NCBI RefSeq assembly: GCF_036588685.1
Contig: NC_086373.1
Location: 50,599,164 to 50,663,163 of the forward strand
Length of the DNA stretch: 64,000 nucleotides
Direction: 5' to 3'
DNA from: Mytilus trossulus
Taxonomy: Eukaryota > Mollusca > Bivalvia > Mytilida > Mytilidae
Under the pieces are notes generated by a model. It did not search any database. It was given only the letters and a program-made list of their open reading frames with translations, and was not told the origin of the DNA. Made by a program: the position numbers and the translations under genes. Positions within the stretch are counted from its first letter, which is position 1; each line of letters opens with the position of its first letter. Of this stretch, positions 36,532 to 46,213 are shown one piece after another.

Positions 36532-37951
36532 AGCTAGGTTCACACTGCCGATCAGATCAACTCGATGATCACAATTGTCCAAATGTCAACGACCAAGCTA
36601 ACCAAATTCTTGTTCGGGCCTGTTAACGACTTCTACCTGACCGTCATCCGACTGTACACGACCTGAACTCGACCATTCACGACTCCTTAATGACTCCTTC
36701 ACGACTCCATCCCGACAACAAAATGATACCTATTCGATAATTCCGATCAATTCACGATCTTTACACGATCTTTATTCGACTAGCTAGACCAAATCAACTA
36801 TTCGCGATCTCAGTCTGAGCTTGACCAGACCAGATCGTATATGGGTCGTAGGATTAATCGGGAATCGGTCGGGAATGCACATTTTCATTTATTCCCCGCA
36901 GCTACGAAGTGGGCATTTAGTGTTTCCCTTATTCGTCCGTACGCACGTTCGTCCCAACATGGCCCCTTTATAATGTTATATATGCTAGCAGGGGCATTAT
37001 CAGTGTCCCATGGGCATATTCTCCGGTTATTTGAAAAATTCAGTAGAAGGTCCGAGTAAAATCATACATTTAAAATATCTACATAGAAAAAAGCAATTGG
37101 ATTTGTGAGCAAGACGGTAAGAGCTCAGAGAGACAGGTTAATAGCTGTGACGGATCTTGAAGAGTGCATAGAAGACGAACAAGATGGTGTAGACAGCAAC
37201 GAGAATTCGAGATGAGGCAGTAGCTGACACGACGACCACTGTGTGGGCAGTATATGAGACTTGCACTAACTCAACCCAATGCCTATAAAAACTTCCTCAT
37301 AGTGGACACTAATATGTAATGGTAGTTTAATTGCAATTTGTTGGAAATGACAGCACAAAATGAGATTTTTCACTGGATTAGTACGTATGTTACATAATCC
37401 TTGCTTTCTTACAAATAAAGCGCACTATTTGTGTCATATATGTGCATTAGTATGTAGTCATTTTTTTCATAGATTTGATATCCATTAGTTGAATGGTAAA
37501 ATATATTTTAGTTTTGCAGTATGGCAACAACCTGCATATATTTCCCCAAAATTTTACCCAAAGTAGAATTTCAATCCCCTGGAGTGATACCTTTTTTAAA
37601 ACAGTTTACAACTTTACATATATCTATCAAGAGTTCAAGAGTTCATTTCTTTCTAACCAGAGTTTGTTAACATTGTGCGCCATTTGTTATAGTTTGTTAA
37701 TCGTTGCAGAAGTAGAAACAAATGCATCGTTTAATTAGAGTTTGCTGACCTTGTTTGAACTTTCAGAAACGCATGCACATTTTGTTGATATTTGAACATA
37801 TTCTGCGGGGAAATAGCCTTCGTAGAAAATTTTATAGACACAGAGGACATCGCTCCTCTATGAATATTCAATTTTATTGGCACCTCATCATCTTTATCAG
37901 AGAATGTATGAAGATAGTGATGATAGAGCCTTTTAAAAAAAGAGGTATGGT

Positions 37952-38102
37952 CTTGCTTGTCATAACTCAAAATATTGTATAAAATTACTCAAATTTAGGT
38001 ATTACCCTAATTTCTTTCATAGCTGTTATTTTAATGAACGAAAGGAGGGTAATACATAAATTTGAGTAAGTTTAGACATTGTTCAGAGTTATGACAAGCA
38101 AG
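37952..38102. mobile_element. 151-bp hairpin MITE nested in the larger element
   Basis: Arms of about 57 bp start CTTGCTTGTCATAACTC and end GAGTTATGACAAGCAAG, with scattered mismatches. The inner arm contains ACTCAAATTTA and its complement. No coding capacity. Confidence 0.75.
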
Positions 38103-38394
38103 TTTATGCAAAGTATGCTAGAAACAAATAATCAAAACGTGACTGTGCTCGCTGTACAATTTGTATCGTTAGTGTTAGGAAGAAATTCGCTCCAAATGAA
38201 ATATATTTGTCTTTCGTCTCAATTTTGTGGGGAAAAACGGACAGAAAAAATCCCATAAAACAGGCAAAATGTAATCTTGGTGTTCTTATAAAGCAACTTT
38301 GAAAAATAACAAAGCCATCAAAAGTCTAATAATGAATATTATTGTACAATTACTTTTGTATTTCATATTTGAACAATCCGGCGGTGACTAAATT

Positions 38395-38590
38395 GCAGGA
38401 TTTTCTTCCCATCCGAAACACTTGAGTTCGTCCCAGGTTTTGTTGGGTTACGTGTTGCTAAGTTTTTAGTTTTTTTTAGTCTTCTCGTCGTTTTTCGTTT
38501 TTCGTTATGGCTGTGTTGGTTTGTTTTCGACTTTTGAGTTTGATTGTTCCTTTGGTGTCTTTTGCCTCTCTTTTGACATGTTACCTCTCC
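38395..38590 (+). repeat. Fragment of the 7175-8741 repeat family, nested
   Basis: TTTGTTTTCGACTTTTGAGT, TTGATTGTTCCTTTGGTGTC and TTTTGCCTCTCTTTTGACAT correspond to the end of the 641-bp unit (GTTTTAGATTTACGAGTTTG, TGTCCCTTTGGTGTCTTTC). Confidence 0.6.
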
Positions 38591-39209
38591 TTTAAAAGTA
38601 AAGACACGTACTGTACACGGAGGAATTTTGGACAGTTAAAAATAATTTTGCCAATATAATTTTGCAGAAGCAGAGTTATGGAAGTTAATCAGATCTGCAC
38701 ACATTTTTAAAGAATCATGTAGCACTCATGTGTTCTCGTGTATGGACGAGAAGAGATGGAATGTGGTCGCGAAGGGATCGGGTATTGGTAGAGCTGGTCT
38801 GGGATAAAATAAATATATAAAGTCTCAGTGATCTGGAAGCGACCGGGCATTGGTCTAGTTAATCTGGAAATGATCGGACATTAGTCGAGCAAAGGTCAAA
38901 ATTATCTAGTACCGATCGGTATATTTTTTGTATTCCGACCAAACTCGATCTCTACACGACCCTTTCCCGATCAATTCGACCGCTACTCGACGAATTCTCG
39001 ATCTCTAATCGAGTGACTTGCTTCTCGATCCTTACTCGAATGTTTTGGACATGTCTAAAACTCTCGGTTAGAAAGCCAGATCGATGACGAGATAGGTAGA
39101 CTACCGCGAAATTTCTTGTCGATTGAGTCAGACCAGTGTCCCGATAACGTAATTTGTCTTGATCGGGCTTGATCGAGTTGATCTGATCGGCAGTGTGAAC
39201 CTAACTTAA

Positions 39210-40262
39210 ACCATGCTCTAAAGATACTGACAATCTTGGTAGTTATAATCAGTATACTGCACACACTGTAGTAAGAGTTATGTTGTCACGCAGTGTCATC
39301 ATTTTAAACAGCTCTTTCACATGTAATTAATGTATATGATTTTATTAGTCCAGCCATGTACTAAGTGACTTATTTCAATTTTTTGTTGTTGTTGCCACTG
39401 AGGTCAGATTTGTTATACCTTTTTATTTTTTTATACCTAAAACAAACAAACTAAACAGGCACGAAGACAGACAATATGCCCACGGAACCTTTTTTACTGA
39501 TCATTTACTGTTGTAAAAGTTACTGGATAATTCCTCCTTCAAATAACAGAACAGTCCATTTATATCTGGTACAGGAAAAGAAGAGCAATGAAAACATTCC
39601 CTTTTATGATTTATAGTATAAATGTCTTAAAACACATACTATAACCAACCATTCATAATCTACAGTTAACCACTTATCTTTATTTGATTAAAATTAAAGT
39701 GGAAATCGATTGTTTCCTCATAGTTATCATTTATACCAAAATCTGATAGCAGACGATTCAAATACTCAGCTAGAATGCAATTTCTATTTTTAATTACGAT
39801 TAAAAGAAATTAAAAAAAGTCGGTATTGCCGGAAAGTTTTGTCTGAGTGTTATATCATTCAAGAAATACGTTGAATACAGGACACGACGGTTAATACTCA
39901 CTGAAGACCATAGACGAGGGTATTGATGGAGTCCTCAAAATAAAAAATGAGAATAAGGAGCAAATCCTACAAACAAATAAATGGACAAATTTAATTTTTG
40001 AAAAAAATAGAAAAAAAAGATAAAGTAGAGAATAATAGGGTGCGTAAATACGAAAAATATGTAATAATGGGTCGAAAATATAATAAATAGAAAAATGACG
40101 TAAAATACTATAAAGAATACAGAAATGATTGACCTCACCCAAACCTCATTTATGTAATGGTTTAATGAGAAATCTGATAATGGCACATATAATAGGTGAA
40201 GCATGACAAATATCTAGTACAAAACTTTTATATCTGCTGTAGCAATCGAACACTATCATCTT
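39210..40262. other. Intergenic AT-rich DNA, no gene seen
   Basis: The overlapping - strand frames at 39891-40204 are Phe/Ile/Tyr-rich by-products of A/T composition. Confidence 0.4.
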
Positions 40263-41060
40263 TATCTAACAAGAGGTTCTCGAGAGCATTTGTCGCTCAT
40301 CTAAGTAATCATTAAATAGTCACACTCCAACATTAAACACTAGAATATAGTTCATGGCTCAAATTCCCATTTTTATTGATTAATTTTGTTGTTTAGTTTC
40401 TTTCTGCTGTAGTTTTGCCCAAAGTGCTAAATTGCGTACAAAATCCTCATCAGTAATGGGGAATAACTCATATGATTAGTGGCCCGACAAAGTAGAAATT
40501 GATGTTAAGCCCCAATTCGAAAATCTAATTGAAGGGCAATAACTCCTATGCTGAGTTTACCGATAGTTTCATGAAGCTATATTTGACTTTTTTGTAGACC
40601 GAAGTTTATTTACTGATAATTTTTTCTTTGTGAAGTTTCTCTGTTGTTACTAACGTTTGTGGTCCAACATACATAAAAACTAATAAAAAACCTAATTTCG
40701 GGACAATAACTCCAATAAGGAGTTGACAGACAATTTGGCCATTTAAATTGTTTTTTTTAGCTGATTTTCATTTTTCTATTTTTTCTATTTCTCTATCTAC
40801 TAATAATTGAGTTTAAACAAAATAGACAAAACGCATTGAATTTGGTGAACAATTTTCATTTTATGGCAACATTAGAGAATTGACAATTTATTTGTTGTCT
40901 TATTTGTAGATCATGTCTTGCTGTTCTCCTTTTCCATTTTAGAGTTTCTATCTATTTATCATAGTTTACAAACAAATAAAAACAGGCAAAACCAATGGTA
41001 AACATCGTAGTTTAAGGACAATAATTTACTCTTACTATTACAAAAAAAATAATTAACAAG
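40263..41060 (+). repeat. Dispersed repeat ('gggcaataactcc' family), diverged
   Basis: It begins ACAAGAGGTTCTCGAGAGCA and has periodically placed GGCAATAACTCC-like text at about 40535, 40705 and 41020 (the last AGGACAATAATTTACTC). I recognise this as an abundant bivalve interspersed repeat. Edges are approximate. Confidence 0.5.
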
Positions 41061-41616
41061 CAACACACTTTAAAAAAGCATTACCGTTTAAATGAAAACT
41101 TTCACCGAAGCATTAAATCTGTCTATATGTGATACTAGTTATCGCCATCCAATAAGCCTAAGTAACATTGACGTATGCACTTCCGAGCAGTTTTCCTGTA
41201 CGGCAACGTCATAAAAAAACACAGGTACACACGTAAAATCTTAATTCCAATAAGGGCTTGGAAGCGACAGTTGTATATTATATAAATGATGCAATGACCG
41301 AAGCACAATCACAACTCAGCAATGAGTGCATGAAGCTAAAACACAGATTTAAAAGACAACATCAAACCTTTTCACTCAAAAAAATCTTAAAACGCAAATG
41401 TGTCTGCATCAGTTTCAACCAAATTCCAGCAGACATTACTGCACCTCCTTAATATAATTCTGTTCATTCAAAAAAAATTAGCTAAGTTTTTGTTGATTCG
41501 TGACATCCATCATTTTCAGTGACGAACAAAGGACGATAATTCAAATGTCAAGCTTAAGTTTTATGTCGTTGAATTGATTAGAGTTATCTTTCTTCGTCTG
41601 ATTAATATAATGACGG
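41061..41616. other. Intergenic DNA, no gene seen
   Basis: No exon supported. The 64-codon frame at 41258-41452 resembles nothing I know. Confidence 0.35.
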
Positions 41617-41965
41617 TTAATCCGGTACCTTTGATAACTATTTACACCACTGGGTCGATGGGTATCACCAGCACAGAAGTCAACACTTCGGTGTTGACAT
41701 GAATATCAATATGTTCTATTTTTTTTTTTTTTATAAATTTCCTGTTTACAAAACTTTAAATTTTTCGAAAATCTAAGGATTTTCTTATCCCAGGCAAAGA
41801 TTACCTTAGCCGTATTTGGCACAACTTTTGGAATTTGGAATCCTCAATGCTCTTCAACTTTGTACTTGCTTGGCTTTATAAATATTTTGATTTGAACATC
41901 CCTGATGAGTCTTATGTAGACGAAACGCGCGTCTGGCGTACTAAATTATAATCCTGGTACCTCAA
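41600..41965 (+). mobile_element. Retrozyme-type monomer carrying a hammerhead ribozyme
   Basis: The block has a hairpin-rich body (TCAACACTTCGGTGTTGACA), then the hammerhead at 41896-41939. It is bounded by the same wording at both sides: AATCCGGTACCT at 41619 and AATCCTGGTACCT at 41950. The left edge also resembles sequence downstream of the ribozyme cleavage site (CGTCTG... near 41597). That is what a linearised monomer of a circular or tandem RNA-derived element would leave. Bivalves are known to carry such non-coding, hammerhead-containing retroelements. Edges are approximate. Confidence 0.6.
41896..41939 (+). ncRNA. Minimal type I hammerhead ribozyme, intact core, weakened stem I
   Basis: Core strand CTGATGA (41902-41908). 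Stem II GTC/GAC with a 7-base loop (41909-41921). GAA (41922-41924). A two-base-pair stem III, AC/GT, closed by loop GCGC (41925-41932). Cleavage triplet GTC, with the predicted cut after C41933. All conserved core positions are present. Stem I should pair 41896-41901 (ACATCC) with 41934-41939 (TGGCGT). It forms A-T, C-G, T-G and C-G but has an A-C mismatch and a C-T mismatch next to the core. The short stem III is the form known in animal retroelement hammerheads, some of which work as dimers. Activity of this copy is doubtful. Confidence 0.8.
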
Positions 41966-42147
41966 ATACATAAAAAAGCTGAATATTCAAAATTAGAGGC
42001 AAAGCTTAGCTTATGGTATAATTTTTTTTAAATCTACGCAATGACGATGATTATTGTTATGTCTTTTATGGTTCTGTTCCTGCCTGGAATTAAATGGACA
42101 TGATTTATATGAAATTAAGCTCTATGTTGATGTGCCTATATCAATAT

Positions 42148-42272
42148 CTAGTCCATATAATAATGACGTCTAGGAAGGCTATTTCAATTTTTTGCTTCGA
42201 CGCTTTCCTCGATGTAAGGCGTCAAAGAAAAAAAATAATAGCCTTTCAAGACGTCATAATTATTTGGACTAG
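42148..42272. mobile_element. 125-bp foldback MITE-like palindrome
   Basis: The left arm CTAGTCCATATAATAATGAC continuing GTCTAGGAAGGCTATT is mirrored by AATAGCCTTTCAAGAC continuing GTCATAATTATTTGGACTAG, with a few mismatches. An inner GACGC/GCGTC stem closes the hairpin. It lies about 150 bp beyond the stop of the TRIM-like gene. Confidence 0.75.
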
Positions 42273-42420
42273 TCTATATGTACATGAACCTTGACTATTT
42301 CATTTAAATGTGAAAAAATCTCAGTGTCTTGTTTTGTGTCTATACATGTCGTGCTGTCCTCCAAGGGCTTGGTTGCAATTATAAATATTCTTATTCTTAT
42401 GTAAAACAATAATTTGTCGT

Positions 42421-44211
42421 CTACTTGCAAACTGTATAAATATCAATAGATACTCCGTCGTCATTAATAATCATTAACCTTTGAGAATCTTGATCAAATG
42501 CCAGACCCCAAGGATGATGTATTCCTTCGTCTAAGACCATGGATTTAGTTCCTCTATTTGATAACCGATGGATATTTCCAGATTCGTACCCAGCAACAAA
42601 CACGTGACCTGCGCCATCTGTAGCGAGTCCAGTTGGACCAACCAACGTTTCAGATCTGCAGATGAATTGTGACCGCTCTCGCGCAATGCATTGGACTTCA
42701 TCGCCGTTGTTACTTGTCCAGTAAATAGAGCCGTTTATTCCCGCGCTTAAAATCAACGGGTCATATTTGGTGTTTATTTTGAAAATGGAAATTCCCGCGC
42801 GATCGAGAATGCTTATTTTGCAGTGTCCACTCCGGACGATGATTTGATCGTCAATGCAGGAAATCGCAGTGCATTTCCCGCCAGGTCTTATAAATCGATC
42901 TGGCCTACATTCACTATCGGTGATATCAAAAACTTGTATACCCCTCTCGCCTGCTGCGACAACGGCTGTATTCCTGTCAAACAGGGCAACATCATGTGGA
43001 AAGTACAGCAATGGAATTTTCTCGGCCATTGAACCGTAGAGGTTACATTTAAATATACATCTATTCTGCGCATCACATAATAGAATGTGCTTTCCTGAGA
43101 TAAAACAACCACGTGAGACGACGATATGTTCTCCTAACGATGAAGACGTCGGGAATTTTTTGTATAGTGCAAGCTGTGTAATCGAGGGAGTTTGAGGTAC
43201 AAGTTTTATTAACGACATGTCACTTTCTTTGAATTTGCTAACGGATCGAGTTGATACAGGTCTAGGGACAATCTTGCTCTCTGTTGGACTTTCCAATTGT
43301 TTGCTGATCAGCCTAGGTGACGTTATTTCAGTGACAGCAGATTTGACTCGATTGATAACTTTGATATCGACCCAACCCATTGCATTGTAAAGTGAAGCTA
43401 ATTGTTCTTCATTTTGGGTGAAATCTATTTCCAATGGTTTATATCTATCTCTGAAGTTACTTATGATATCTTCAGTTCTTTGTTTAGTCTGTTCAAACTT
43501 CTTTACAATTGTGAACTTATAAGGTTCAGAACCATTTATTCTCATCAATTCAATATCGCTATCGTGAATGGACATCAGATCGTTATTATGTTGAAGCTGG
43601 GAAATTTCATCATCTATTTGTTCAACACAGGAGTCGTATTTGACACGTAGACTGTTGAGAAGTTCTTCTTCTAGTTTTGTTAGATGATCTATGATATCAG
43701 ACTTTGTTTTCTTAATTGTTTCTTGAATTGTCTTGTTTTGTTGATCAAGGTTGGTTAGATTGTCTTTCCTTGTATTTATAAGTTGGTATAACGTGTCTGC
43801 AAGTTTTAATGCTTGCTTCTGTAGAACATCAAAATGGTCGTTACTACTACTTGTATGTCTCTCTGGTATAAGCTGTTCGATTGCAGTAATATATTTACAG
43901 TCCTTGTGTGTTTGTAACAAACAGGTTTGGCAAATCAGCTGGTCATGTCTATTGCAGTAGAATGTCACCCTCAAATCAGAATGAAGATCGCATAAGAAAG
44001 ACGTAGCCATTAAAAATGATTTAGTATTCTTAACATCTCGGAGACGGATAAGTTTATGCGAGGTAGTGAATCTGGACTTTCTGTGGACCTTCCCACAATC
44101 CTCACATAATGCCTCGGCACAGTCACAACACCAGTGTTTGGCTTCAATTTTATCATTGTCTCTTAGACATGCAGCGCATATTTCGCCATTTAGCTTCTTT
44201 TCCTTTTCCAT
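42421..44211 (-). CDS. RING-less B-box/coiled-coil/NHL-type (TRIM-like) protein
   Basis: Single coding exon, 596 aa, from the ATG at 44209-44211 to the stop at 42421-42423. Two zinc-binding B-boxes come first: B-box 1 at about residues 12-52 (CAAC, then CCDCAEALCEDC and SHK) and B-box 2 at about 74-105 (CDLHSDL, YCNRHDQLICQTC, THKDC). A Leu/Lys/Gln-rich coiled coil follows (about 125-240). The C-terminal third reads as a beta-propeller, with NHL-like blades such as GPTGLATDGAGHVFVAGY and HPWGLAFDQD. There is no RING, so ubiquitin-ligase activity cannot be assumed. Such proteins are greatly expanded in bivalves and most resemble TRIM2/3/45/56/71 relatives. The frame continues 58 codons upstream to 44385, but a TTTACACTTTCAG splice-acceptor sequence sits immediately before this ATG. 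I therefore prefer this start, with an intron in the 5' UTR. Function is not known; innate-immune or RNA-related roles are family-level guesses. Confidence 0.85.
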   Translation of the reverse strand: MEKEKKLNGEICAACLRDNDKIEAKHWCCDCAEALCEDCGKVHRKSRFTTSHKLIRLRDVKNTKSFLMATSFLCDLHSDLRVTFYCNRHDQLICQTCLLQTHKDCKYITAIEQLIPERHTSSSNDHFDVLQKQALKLADTLYQLINTRKDNLTNLDQQNKTIQETIKKTKSDIIDHLTKLEEELLNSLRVKYDSCVEQIDDEISQLQHNNDLMSIHDSDIELMRINGSEPYKFTIVKKFEQTKQRTEDIISNFRDRYKPLEIDFTQNEEQLASLYNAMGWVDIKVINRVKSAVTEITSPRLISKQLESPTESKIVPRPVSTRSVSKFKESDMSLIKLVPQTPSITQLALYKKFPTSSSLGEHIVVSRGCFISGKHILLCDAQNRCIFKCNLYGSMAEKIPLLYFPHDVALFDRNTAVVAAGERGIQVFDITDSECRPDRFIRPGGKCTAISCIDDQIIVRSGHCKISILDRAGISIFKINTKYDPLILSAGINGSIYWTSNNGDEVQCIARERSQFICRSETLVGPTGLATDGAGHVFVAGYESGNIHRLSNRGTKSMVLDEGIHHPWGLAFDQDSQRLMIINDDGVSIDIYTVCK

Positions 44212-44400
44212 CTGAAAGTGTAAAAAGACATGTTTTTTATTGGCATTATGAACAAATTTTAGTCTATAGCGAAACAAGTTGGAGCATCTGTGTATTAACC
44301 TCCCCCTATTCCCTCGAGTTGACATTTTAATATACATAATCTTTATTGCAAAATTACACCCATAAGAGTCAAGTAATACAATCAAACAATAATTTTATAC

Positions 44401-44542
44401 AATACAATGTAATACAATGAAATACAATGTAATACAATGAAATACAAAGTAATACAATGAAATACAATGTAATACAATGTAATACAATAAAATACAATGT
44501 AATACAATGCAATACAATGAAATACATTATAATACAATACAA
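44401..44542. repeat. Decamer minisatellite AATACAATGW
   Basis: About fourteen 10-bp units, alternating AATACAATGT and AATACAATGA with few changes. It lies about 190 bp upstream of the TRIM-like start codon, probably in its 5' UTR intron or promoter region. Confidence 0.9.
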
Positions 44543-44643
44543 TATATAGAATAATTAAATGTATGTAAAACCACCATCATAACCATGTCTGACACGGGTC
44601 TGACTCCCTCATTTCTAAAGACTGCTTAATGCAGACTCCATTA

Positions 44644-44803
44644 CATAGGCGGATCCAGGGGGGGCCCGGTCCCCCCCTTTCGTGGGAAAAAAATGGTTGA
44701 TTATATAGGGAATCATTGAAGCATGACTGGAGCGGGCCCCCTCTTAGGTCAGTCAGAGCCCCCCCCCCCCCCCCCCTTAGGAAAAGTTCTGGATCCGCCA
44801 CTG
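44644..44803. mobile_element. 160-bp GGCGGATCC MITE with 5-bp target duplication
   Basis: Ends CATAGGCGGATCCAG on the left and the complement of CAGTGGCGGATCCAG on the right. CATTA flanks both sides (44639-44643 and 44804-44808). The interior has GGGGGCCC-type runs, including about 18 consecutive C. A related copy is at 54102-54231 and a decayed one at about 53221-53345. Confidence 0.8.
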
Positions 44804-44808
44804 CATTA

Positions 44809-45235
44809 GGACAAACAAGTTCAGGGATGGGGTTTAGAATGTGTTTAAGTTTATCGAATGCATATAGTACATAGTCTTTTAGATAAGCAAAAAGATTAGA
44901 ACGCAAAGATATGTTAATGTCACAATACAAAAAGAAATGAAATTCATCATCTAGGACTCCACATAATTTTGTGCTCTTGGAATGTTTCTGTACATTCCTA
45001 ATTCAATGCCTAAGGAATGCTCACTTAGCCTAAATTTTGAGAGTAATTGCCTATGTATAAAATTATTGCAATTTAAATATTCCTCAGACTGACAACTTTT
45101 TTTAATTTTCACATAAAGACAAAGTTTGGATGAGGAACCCACTTTTACAAGTTTATTTAAAGTTTAATAATACATAAACGTATATCAGAAATAATGAAAT
45201 ATACTGGACAGCACCTGTCTTAACTTAAATACTCT
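44809..45235. other. Intergenic DNA, no gene seen
   Basis: No exon, RNA gene or repeat supported. Confidence 0.35.
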
Positions 45236-45550
45236 GGTACCAGATACAAAAAGGTTCCTGGTTCGATTCCCGTCTCAGGATGAAAATTTCAGGGCCTGAA
45301 TTTTTGACTCTCCCTTGACCCCATTTGCGAGTATGGTCTTGAAGAAAACATGATAGTCCTTCGGAAGGGGGCGATAAATGGCTGACCCGTTTTCAGATAG
45401 AGTCATATCTCTTGCACGTTATAGACACTTTTGTAGATTTCGAAAAAGAGCAGGCGTATGCCGCTACAAGGCAGCACTCGCACTCCCAAAGTGGAAAGAG
45501 ATTAATATAAGTTGAAAAACTTGTTTCCCAATCCAATATAAATAAATATG
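45236..45550 (+). mobile_element. tRNA-derived SINE with truncated head
   Basis: A perfect box B GGTTCGATTCC (45260-45270) lies in a T-arm context (CTGGTTCGATTCCCG). No box A is found the usual distance upstream, so the tRNA head is truncated. The body passes through a conserved-looking block (CATGATAGTCCTTCGGAAGG, then GATAAATGGCTGACCCG). It ends in CCAATATAAATAAATATG. Confidence 0.7.
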
Positions 45551-45707
45551 TTTAAACTAAACTAAAGGAAAAGCTTTGTGCACATCAAATAAGTTTCACC
45601 GAACACATCTATCTGAGCTTAGTATTATTCGTTATACTAGTAATTATTGTTTGTAAGAATGTTTTCTGGGTGGAATTGCCAATATCTATGGTTATACCTG
45701 CTTTCAT

Positions 45708-46213
45708 ACGTATAAAATAGTTCGAAGAAAATGATATTAAACTGCCAAAAAATCATAGTAGATTGTGTCAGTTAATATTCTATCAAAAGTGTAAAAGTTC
45801 AGATTTATTATTTCTACTATAGATCATGGCGTTAAATAAACTGCCCAGCAAAAAAAAAAAAGAACACATTAGCTAAGAAAAGGCTTGATTTTTACAAACT
45901 ATTGAGAAACTAAGAATTGAAAATCGATAAGCCGAAAAACTACCCAAAGTAAAATGTATACAACGAAAATGAAATATAGGGGTCCGAATGGGTTTACGGA
46001 ATAGAGAATAATAGGCAAAACTTTTATGAACAGTCAGGTAAATATATAAAGAATGGCGTTTTCAAATATTTAGAAATTATAGGCAAACAAATAAAAATAA
46101 TAATAAATAAAATGTAAGCTGAGTAATTTTCTAAAGTGAAAACGAAAAGGAAATATATAAATAGGGTCTGAATGGAGTCACTCTCTCTATACAAAACCTC
46201 GACAGAATGGAGA
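45708..46213 (+). repeat. Duplicated ~0.5-kb block, copy 1
   Basis: It matches 49150-49659 in the same orientation over its full length with few differences by eye, for example in CTAAGAATTG/CTAAGTATTG, ATATATAAAG/ATACATGTATATAAAG and CCTCGACAG/CCTTGACAG. It includes ATCATGGCGTTAAATAAACT and GGGGTCCGAATGGGTTTACG. No coding frame spans it. Confidence 0.9.

Larger units (their letters stand above)
36532..39206. mobile_element. 2.7-kb non-autonomous element with TAA target site (PIF/Harbinger-like)
   Basis: Terminal inverted repeats AGCTAGGTTCACACTGCCGA on the left and the complement of AGTTAGGTTCACACTGCCGA on the right continue inward through CAGATCAACTCGAT. TAA flanks both ends (36529-36531 and 39207-39209), the 3-bp duplication typical of PIF/Harbinger. 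The sub-terminal 300-400 bp at each end is rich in CGATC/CGACC motifs. No transposase frame survives. Nested inside are a hairpin MITE (37952-38102) and a repeat fragment (38395-38590). Confidence 0.7.

Noticed and set aside
42421..44385. Longer 654-codon start for the TRIM-like protein
   Set aside because: The extra 58 residues resemble nothing in the family, and a splice acceptor abuts the internal ATG at 44211. The upstream frame is probably intron.
44577..44930. 117-codon - strand frame with poly-Gly segment
   Set aside because: The frame runs through the GGCGGATCC MITE and its poly-C run. The apparent protein is translated transposon DNA.
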